Source: Roseomonas aerilata DSM 19363 (GTDB lineage: Bacteria; Pseudomonadota; Alphaproteobacteria; Acetobacterales; Acetobacteraceae). From it: a stretch of DNA of 64,000 bases. The notes beneath the pieces were generated by a model that had not been told where the DNA came from, searched no databases, and was given only the letters and a program-made list of their open reading frames with translations. The stretch covers positions 186,001 through 250,000 of the forward strand of contig NZ_JONP01000006.1 of NCBI RefSeq assembly GCF_000711725.1, given 5' to 3'. The position numbers and the translations under genes were made by a program. Position 1 is the stretch's first letter. Each line of letters begins with the position of its first letter. Below are positions 59,124 through 64,000 of the stretch, piece by piece.

Positions 59124-60116
59124 CTACTCGTTCCGCGCACCCGAGGCCCGCACCAGCGCCGCGTGGCTCCTGATTTCCGCGTGCAGGAAGCTCGCCAATC
59201 GTTCCGGCGTGCCGCCCAGGGTTGCCATGCCGGCGGCCTCGAAGCGGGCGCGCGCCTCGGGATCGGACAGGACCTCGTTCGAGAGGGTGTTGAGCTGTTG
59301 CAGAAGGGCGGGGTCGGTTCCCTTCGGCAGGAAGAGGCCGAACCAGGTGCCGAAGACGAGGCCGGGCATGCCGAGTTCGGCGGTGGTCGGCACTTCCGGC
59401 AGTTGCGGGGCGCGCTCGGGGGAGAGGACGGCGATGGGCGTCACCGCGCCCGCGCGCACCTGGGGCGCCACGCCGGTGATGAGATTGAACATCGCCTGGA
59501 TGCGGCCGGAGAGGAGGTCCGTGACCGCCGCGGCGGGCGCGGTGTAGGGCACGTGCGTCATCTGCGCACCGCTAAGGGATTTGTAGAGCTCCCCCGCCAG
59601 ATGCATCGAGGACCCGTTCCCGGTGGAGCCGAAGTTGATCGCGTTCGGATGCGCGCGGGCATAAGCGCCAAAATCCTCCAGCGTGCGCGGGCCGAGTTCC
59701 TTGTTCACGACAAGCACGTTCGGGACGTTGCCGACGAGGACGACGGGCTCGAAGTCGCGCTCGGGGTCGAAGGGCAGGTCCTTGTAGAGGGCGGGGTTGG
59801 TGGCCATCGTCCCCGCCCAGGACCAGAGGATGGTGTAGCCGTCCGGTGCCGCGCGGGCGCCGGCGAGGGCGCCGATATTGCCGTTTGCGCCGCCACGGTT
59901 GTCGATGAGGACGCGCTGGTTGACGCGCTTCTCCAGCTCCTGCGCGAAGATGCGGGCGAGGGTGTCGGCGGTGCCGCCGCCGCCCGGCGCGGGGACGATG
60001 ATCCGGACGGGGCGGTTGGGCCAGGGGCCGGTGGGGGCCGGGGTCTGTGCGCGGGCGGCTTGGGAGAGGCCGAGGGCGGCGGGGATCATCAGGGCGCTGC
60101 GGCGCGGGATGGTCAT
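59124..60116 (-). CDS. Bug-family periplasmic solute receptor, copy 2
   Basis: A 330-residue exported binding protein with signal peptide MTIPRRSALMIPAALGLSQAARAQ. WPNRPVRIIVPAPGGGGTADTLARIF, the DNRGGANGNIGA segment, APDGYTILWSWAGT and MTHVPYTAPAAAVTDLLSG are Bug/TctC signatures. No TctA or TctB gene is nearby, as is usual for this expanded family. It is convergent with the AhpD-fold operon and divergent from the octopine-dehydrogenase-family gene, and may bring in a carboxylate metabolised by these enzymes. Confidence 0.93.
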   Translation of the reverse strand: MTIPRRSALMIPAALGLSQAARAQTPAPTGPWPNRPVRIIVPAPGGGGTADTLARIFAQELEKRVNQRVLIDNRGGANGNIGALAGARAAPDGYTILWSWAGTMATNPALYKDLPFDPERDFEPVVLVGNVPNVLVVNKELGPRTLEDFGAYARAHPNAINFGSTGNGSSMHLAGELYKSLSGAQMTHVPYTAPAAAVTDLLSGRIQAMFNLITGVAPQVRAGAVTPIAVLSPERAPQLPEVPTTAELGMPGLVFGTWFGLFLPKGTDPALLQQLNTLSNEVLSDPEARARFEAAGMATLGGTPERLASFLHAEIRSHAALVRASGARNE

Positions 60117-60232
60117 GGGGCGGTGCTTCCAGCGAGATCGGCGGAAGATTAGGCAGGAACCGGGCCGGGGCGGAAAGGTGGGCTTGCGATCGGGCGGGTT
60201 CTGGTCGGCGGCCTCGGCGAGGAGGATAGGCG

Positions 60233-61294
60233 ATGCGGTTGAGCGTGCTGGGGGCGGGCGCAGTGGGGCCGGCGGCGGCGGTGCTGGCGGCCTCGCGCGG
60301 GCATGAGGTGACGATCTGGTCGCCCTCCGGCCGCGGCACGGCGGGGATCGAGGGCGGGATGGAGGCGGAGGGGGCGCTCACCGGGCACTTTCCGCTGCGA
60401 GTGGCAGGGGATTTGGCGGAGGCGCTGGCAGGGGCGGAGGTCGCGCTGCTGGCGGTGCCGGCCTACGCCTTCCCGGACCTGCTGCCGCGGATCGCTGCGG
60501 CGCTGCCGGCGGGACTGCCACTGCTGATCTCGCCCGCAGCCTCGCTCGCGCCGCTGGCGTTGGACCGGATGCTGGCGGCGCGCGGCGTGTTGGCGCGGCG
60601 CGCGCCGATCGGGGCCATGGCGACCACGCCCGCGACGGCGCGGCGCCGGGCGCCAGGGCGGGTTCTCGTTGCCGCCGTGAGGGCGGCGGTGGATGTGGCG
60701 GCGGTGCCGGAGGGCGACGCGGCGGCCATGGGGGCGCTGGCGAGTGCGCTTTTCGGCCATGCGAGCCCGGCGATCGGCGTGCTGGGCGCGGGAATCGGCA
60801 ATGCCAACCCGATCATCCACGCGGTGCTGGCGCTGACGAACGTCACGCGGATCGAGCGGGCGGAGAGATGGCCTCAATACGGGCTGATGACGCCTGCCGC
60901 CTGCCGGATGATGGAGGCGCTGGCGAATGAGCGCGCGGCGCTGGCGGCGTGCTTCGGCCTCCCGGTGCTGAGCCTGGAGGAATCGCTGCACCGGGCCAAC
61001 GGCGTGCCGCTCGGGCCGCTGGCGGAGATGGCGGCGCGGATCGCGGAGACGCGGGGCGCGGTACTGGGCCCGGCGGAGATGGAGACGCGCTACGTGACGG
61101 AGGATGTGCCCTACGGGCTCTCCTTCTATCTCTGGCTCGCGCGCGGGCGGGGGATTGCCATGCCGGTGACGGAGGCGGTGGTCACGGCGCTGGAGGCGCT
61201 CTGGGGGCGCGACCTCCGGCGGAACCCGCTGCTGGATGGGCTGGACCCCGCGGGGATCGAGGCCGCGCTGGCCGCCGGATACGGGCGGGGCTGA
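60233..61294 (+). CDS. NAD/NADP octopine/nopaline dehydrogenase family protein
   Basis: A 353-residue two-domain dehydrogenase. N-terminal Rossmann motif LSVLGAGAVGPAAAVLAASRGHEVTIWS; the C-terminal helical domain has NANPIIHAVLALTN with the catalytic-type His, and MMEALANERAALAACFGLPVLSLEESL. Family members reductively join amino acids to 2-oxoacids (opines) or, in bacteria, may run in the degradative direction; ketopantoate reductase-like enzymes are related. It lies between two Bug receptor genes, suggesting opine- or carboxylate-linked catabolism. Confidence 0.85.
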   Translation: MRLSVLGAGAVGPAAAVLAASRGHEVTIWSPSGRGTAGIEGGMEAEGALTGHFPLRVAGDLAEALAGAEVALLAVPAYAFPDLLPRIAAALPAGLPLLISPAASLAPLALDRMLAARGVLARRAPIGAMATTPATARRRAPGRVLVAAVRAAVDVAAVPEGDAAAMGALASALFGHASPAIGVLGAGIGNANPIIHAVLALTNVTRIERAERWPQYGLMTPAACRMMEALANERAALAACFGLPVLSLEESLHRANGVPLGPLAEMAARIAETRGAVLGPAEMETRYVTEDVPYGLSFYLWLARGRGIAMPVTEAVVTALEALWGRDLRRNPLLDGLDPAGIEAALAAGYGRG

Positions 61295-61300
61295 GCCGCT

Positions 61301-62272
61301 TCAGTCGAGGCGGATGTCGAGCGGGGCGGCGACGCGGGTCCAGCGGGCGAGGTCTTCCCGCAGCAGGGCGCCGAAGGCCGCGCCATCGGCGCCGTTGGGA
61401 GTGACGCCGAGCACGTCGAGGCGGGAGCGGACGAGGTCCGTCGCCATGGCCTCGCGGAACGCTTCCGCCAGGCGGGCGGCGACCGGGGCCGGGGTGCGGG
61501 CGGGAGCGGAGAGGCCGGTCCAGATGCTCGCCTCGAAATCCGGCACGCCGGATTCGATGAGGGTGGGGATGTCGGGCGTGGCGGGGAAGCGCTCGCGCGA
61601 GGTGACGGCGACCACCTTGAACCCCGCCCCGCCAGCGGCGAGGACGGAGGGGACGGAGACGAACATCGTCGCGATCCGCCCGGCCGCGAGGTCGTTGAAG
61701 GCCCCGGCCGCACCCCGGTAGGGCACGTGCTCCAGGTTCAGGTGCTCGCGCGCCTTCAGGTCCTCCATGATGAGGTGCGTGTTCGTGCCGATGCCGGTGG
61801 AGGCATAGGGCAGCGGCCGCGCCGCCTCTCGCGCCAGGCGCAGCAGGCCCCGGGCATCCGCGACGTTCAGTTGTGGGGCGGCGAGCAGCGCCACGGGGCT
61901 GTCGCTGAGGAGGAGGACCGGGGTGAAGTCGGCGATGGGGTCGTAGGACAGGTGGCGGCCGATGGCCTTGGCGATGGTGAGCTGGCCGGCGGTCGCGAGG
62001 AGGACCGTCTGCCCGTCTGGTGCGGCGCGGGCCACGGCCTCGGCGCCCAGCACGCCGCCGGCGCCGGCGCGGTTCTCCACCAGCACGGTTTGCCCCAGGA
62101 TCGGGCCGGCGGCCTGGGCGAGGAGGCGGCCCAGCACGTCCTGCGAGCCGCCGGGCGCGAAGGGCACGACCAGCCGCACGGGCCCGTCCGGCGACCAGCG
62201 GGACTGGGCGCGGGCGGCGCGCGGGGCGGCGGGCGCGAGGGCGGCGAGGGAGAGGAGGGCGCGGCGCTTCAT
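61301..62272 (-). CDS. Bug-family periplasmic solute receptor, copy 3
   Basis: A 323-residue exported binding protein; signal peptide MKRRALLSLAALAPAAPRAARAQ. DGPVRLVVPFAPGGSQDVLGRLLAQ, ENRAGAGGVLGAEAVARAAPDG, and HVPYRGAAGAFNDLAAGRIATMFVS are family signatures. It converges on the octopine-dehydrogenase-family gene (6-bp gap) and is divergent from the LysR gene. No membrane partner genes are adjacent; the ligand is unknown. Confidence 0.93.
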   Translation of the reverse strand: MKRRALLSLAALAPAAPRAARAQSRWSPDGPVRLVVPFAPGGSQDVLGRLLAQAAGPILGQTVLVENRAGAGGVLGAEAVARAAPDGQTVLLATAGQLTIAKAIGRHLSYDPIADFTPVLLLSDSPVALLAAPQLNVADARGLLRLAREAARPLPYASTGIGTNTHLIMEDLKAREHLNLEHVPYRGAAGAFNDLAAGRIATMFVSVPSVLAAGGAGFKVVAVTSRERFPATPDIPTLIESGVPDFEASIWTGLSAPARTPAPVAARLAEAFREAMATDLVRSRLDVLGVTPNGADGAAFGALLREDLARWTRVAAPLDIRLD

Positions 62273-62387
62273 GGGCTGGTCCTTGGTCCGGGCGGGACCA
62301 TAGCCCTGGACCGCCAGGTAGCCACCCCAGGCCGGTGCCGCTTGCCAGCCCTGGCGGGCGCCCCTCTCATGCGCGGCGGGAGGATGC

Positions 62388-63284
62388 ATGCTCGACAAGC
62401 TCGGATTCCTCGTCGCCGTCGCGCGGGAGCGGAACTTCCGGCGCGCGGCGGAGGCCTGCGGGGTGGCGCAGCCGACGCTTTCGGCGGGGATCAAGGGGCT
62501 GGAGGCGGAGCTGGGGGTGCTGCTGGTGCACCGTTCCTCACGCTTCCAGCGGCTGACGCCGGAGGGGGAGAAGGTCGTCGCCTGGGGCCAGCGGATGCTG
62601 GCCGACACGCGGGCGATGCGGCAGGAGTTGCAGGTGGCGCGCGGCGGCCTGGCCGGACACCTGCGGCTGGCGGTGGTCCCCACGGCCCTGGCGCTGGTGC
62701 CGCTGCTGACGCTCGCCTGCCGCAGGCGCAACCCGGGAATCCGCTTCACCATCCTCTCGCACACCTCGGAGGCCATCGCGGACATGCTCGCCAGCTTCGA
62801 GGCGGATGCAGGCATCACCTATCTCGGCAATGAGCCGCTGGGCTCGGTGCGGAGCGTACCGCTCTCGACCGAGCGCTACCGGCTGGTGGTGCCGGCGGGT
62901 TCGCGCTGGAGCGGGCGGTCCTCGGTGGCCTGGGCGGAACTGGCTGGGGAATCGCTCTGCCTGCTGACGCCGGACATGCAGAACCGACGGATCATGGACC
63001 GGCTGATGCAGCAGGCCGGGGTGGAGCCAACGGCAACCGTCGAATCAAACTCGATCGTCGCCTTGATCGCCCATGTTCGCAGCGGGGAATGGATGACGGT
63101 GCTGCCCGAGAGCGTGGCAAACACGCTCGGCTCTGCGGCCGGGCTGCAGGCCATCCCGCTGGTCTCGCCGGACGCTGAGTACCGGATCGGGCTCGTCGTG
63201 CCGCAGCAGGACCCAACCCCGCCCCTGACCGCCGCCCTGCTGGCGGCAGCGCAGGAAGCAACGAGCGGCGCAGCGCTGTTTTGA
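62388..63284 (+). CDS. LysR-family transcriptional regulator
   Basis: A 298-residue LysR-type regulator. The helix-turn-helix FRRAAEACGVAQPTLSAGIKGLEAEL occupies residues 18-43; the effector domain follows (VVPTALALVPLLTLACRRRNPGIRF). It sits just before the formate dehydrogenase operon on the same strand, with palindromes in the gap, and divergently from the Bug gene 61301-62272, so it could control either. LysR genes beside fdsGBA are common, which favours formate dehydrogenase. Effector unknown. Confidence 0.9.
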   Translation: MLDKLGFLVAVARERNFRRAAEACGVAQPTLSAGIKGLEAELGVLLVHRSSRFQRLTPEGEKVVAWGQRMLADTRAMRQELQVARGGLAGHLRLAVVPTALALVPLLTLACRRRNPGIRFTILSHTSEAIADMLASFEADAGITYLGNEPLGSVRSVPLSTERYRLVVPAGSRWSGRSSVAWAELAGESLCLLTPDMQNRRIMDRLMQQAGVEPTATVESNSIVALIAHVRSGEWMTVLPESVANTLGSAAGLQAIPLVSPDAEYRIGLVVPQQDPTPPLTAALLAAAQEATSGAALF

Positions 63285-63357
63285 TAGGAATTTTCTATCG
63301 CAGCACGGAAATAGCGCCTTGATCCGGGAAGGGACGATCCGGAGAATCGCGCGATTC
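63284..63357. promoter_or_regulatory. Candidate operator cluster upstream of fdsG
   Basis: The gap holds ATAGGAATTTTCTAT (63284-63298), a 15-bp interrupted palindrome of LysR-box form that overlaps the lysR stop codon; a direct repeat GATCCGG at 63321-63327 and 63336-63342; and a perfect 14-bp palindrome GAATCGCGCGATTC at 63344-63357. Promoter elements are not clear. Assignment to the LysR protein is inferred from position. Confidence 0.5.
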
Positions 63358-63382
63358 AAGGAACTGGAGTTGAAGGCGAAGC

Positions 63383-63889
63383 ATGCTGCCCGGCGCCACC
63401 CTTTCGCGCGGCCCCGCCCCTACTCCTCATTGGGATGATGCCCTCGCCAGCGAGATCATCGCCGATCATGCAGGGCTTGAGGGAGCCATGCTGCCGATCC
63501 TGCACGCACTGCAGGAGAGGTTCGGCTGCGTGCCGCACGAGGCCGTGCCGCTGGTGGCCGAGGCGCTGAACCTTTCGCGCGCCGAGGTGCACGGCGTCGT
63601 CACCTTCTATCACGATTACCGAGCGACACCGCCTGGTCGGCACGTGCTGAAGCTCTGCCGCGCGGAGGCATGCCAGGCGATGGGGGCAGAGGCGCTCTCG
63701 GCCGGGCTGATGCGGCGGCTGGGGCTGGAATGGCACGGCACCACGGCGGATGGCAGCCTGACGCTGGAGCCGGCCTTCTGCCTCGGCCTCTGCGCCTGCG
63801 CCCCGGCGGCGCTGCTGGATGGCGAGCCGATGGCGCAGCTGGACGACCTGGCGCTGGACAGGGTTGTGGCGGAGGCGCAGCGCGCATGA
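63383..63889 (+). CDS. fdsG: NAD-dependent formate dehydrogenase gamma subunit
   Basis: A 168-residue NuoE-like thioredoxin-fold subunit carrying a [2Fe-2S] cluster with ligand pattern CRAEAC ... CLGLCA. It passes electrons from the molybdenum subunit to the NADH-forming flavoprotein. MLPILHALQERFGCVPHEAVPLVAEALNLSRAEVHGVVTFYHDY is the NuoE-type N-terminal helix bundle. It starts the soluble fdsGBA-type operon and overlaps fdsB by 4 nt. Molybdopterin for the enzyme could come from moaDE in this window. Confidence 0.94.
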   Translation: MLPGATLSRGPAPTPHWDDALASEIIADHAGLEGAMLPILHALQERFGCVPHEAVPLVAEALNLSRAEVHGVVTFYHDYRATPPGRHVLKLCRAEACQAMGAEALSAGLMRRLGLEWHGTTADGSLTLEPAFCLGLCACAPAALLDGEPMAQLDDLALDRVVAEAQRA

Positions 63890-64000
63890 CGCGGATCTAC
63901 CTGCCGCAGGACGCGGCCGCCCTGGCGCTCGGCGCCGAGGCCGTGCTGCGCGCGCTGCGGGCTGAGGCTGCGCGACGTGGCGTGGTGCTGGAGGTGGTGC
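63886..64000 (+). CDS. fdsB: NAD-dependent formate dehydrogenase beta subunit, 5' fragment
   Basis: Only the first 38 codons are visible before the window ends: MTRIYLPQDAAALALGAEAV and an Ala/Arg-rich helix. The start overlaps fdsG by 4 nt. FdsB is the FMN/NAD-binding NuoF-like subunit; the fragment fits the N-terminal thioredoxin-like region of that family. Identity rests mainly on its position after fdsG and the typical MTRIYLP.DA start. Confidence 0.8.
   Translation, partial: MTRIYLPQDAAALALGAEAVLRALRAEAARRGVVLEVV

Overview
This window is very GC-rich, densely coded chromosomal DNA from what looks like an alphaproteobacterium of the Acetobacteraceae (Roseomonas-like). That placement is an inference. 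It rests on codon composition, three Bug-type solute receptors, System I cytochrome c maturation, the uvrC-pgsA-moaD-moaE order, and a ZapE-type ATPase beside mdh-sucCD. No rRNA, tRNA, CRISPR array, transposase or prophage gene was seen. Almost everything is ordinary chromosome with short intergenic gaps and many 1-8 nt gene overlaps.

Layout. 1-2265 (minus): small membrane protein, GreA/GreB-like factor, HxlR regulator and a MATE efflux pump cut by the left edge, with a paired palindromic operator before the HxlR gene. 2333-11244 (minus): lpdA, a three-gene iron-type ABC importer preceded by a Fur-like site, then sucB and sucA. 11567-16650: a branched-chain aminotransferase, a MarR / response regulator / histidine kinase set, a serine acetyltransferase and a small basic exported peptide. 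16806-21894: ychF, an acyltransferase, pth, rplY and a second branched-chain aminotransferase. 22032-25388 (minus): the peroxide operon ahpC-ahpF-oxyR with a clear OxyR operator and promoter. 25574-31854 (minus): sucD, sucC, mdh, an exported basic protein, zapE and a Bug receptor, so the TCA genes lie in two clusters.

31934-37474: thiC under a TPP riboswitch, two SDR oxidoreductases, a nucleoside deaminase, and a pteridine-reductase-like SDR overlapping folB. 37475-43705 (plus): a 324-bp gap with DnaA-box-like sites, then uvrC (with an unusual ~80-residue insertion), pgsA, a proline-rich lipoprotein, moaD, moaE and an unknown polytopic membrane protein. 43629-47776 (minus): a lytic transglycosylase, a low-affinity iron permease family protein, and a large LOV-PAS hybrid histidine kinase, probably a blue-light receptor. 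48045-51038: an SRPBCC-like protein, a PaaI-type thioesterase and a FadJ-type fusion enzyme.

51287-56637 (plus): ccmC-ccmD-ccmE-ccmF-ccmG-ccmH-ccmI, overlapping and lacking ccmA and ccmB. The chain continues by 4-nt overlaps into an FMO-like flavoprotein and two carboxymuconolactone-decarboxylase/AhpD-fold proteins (56634-59112). Next come two Bug receptors around an octopine-dehydrogenase-family gene (59124-62272), which may form an uncharacterised catabolic locus. The window ends with a LysR gene and the start of an NAD-dependent formate dehydrogenase operon (fdsG, partial fdsB).

The points most worth following up are the LOV kinase, the flavoprotein/AhpD-fold locus, the UvrC insertion and several well-formed operators.
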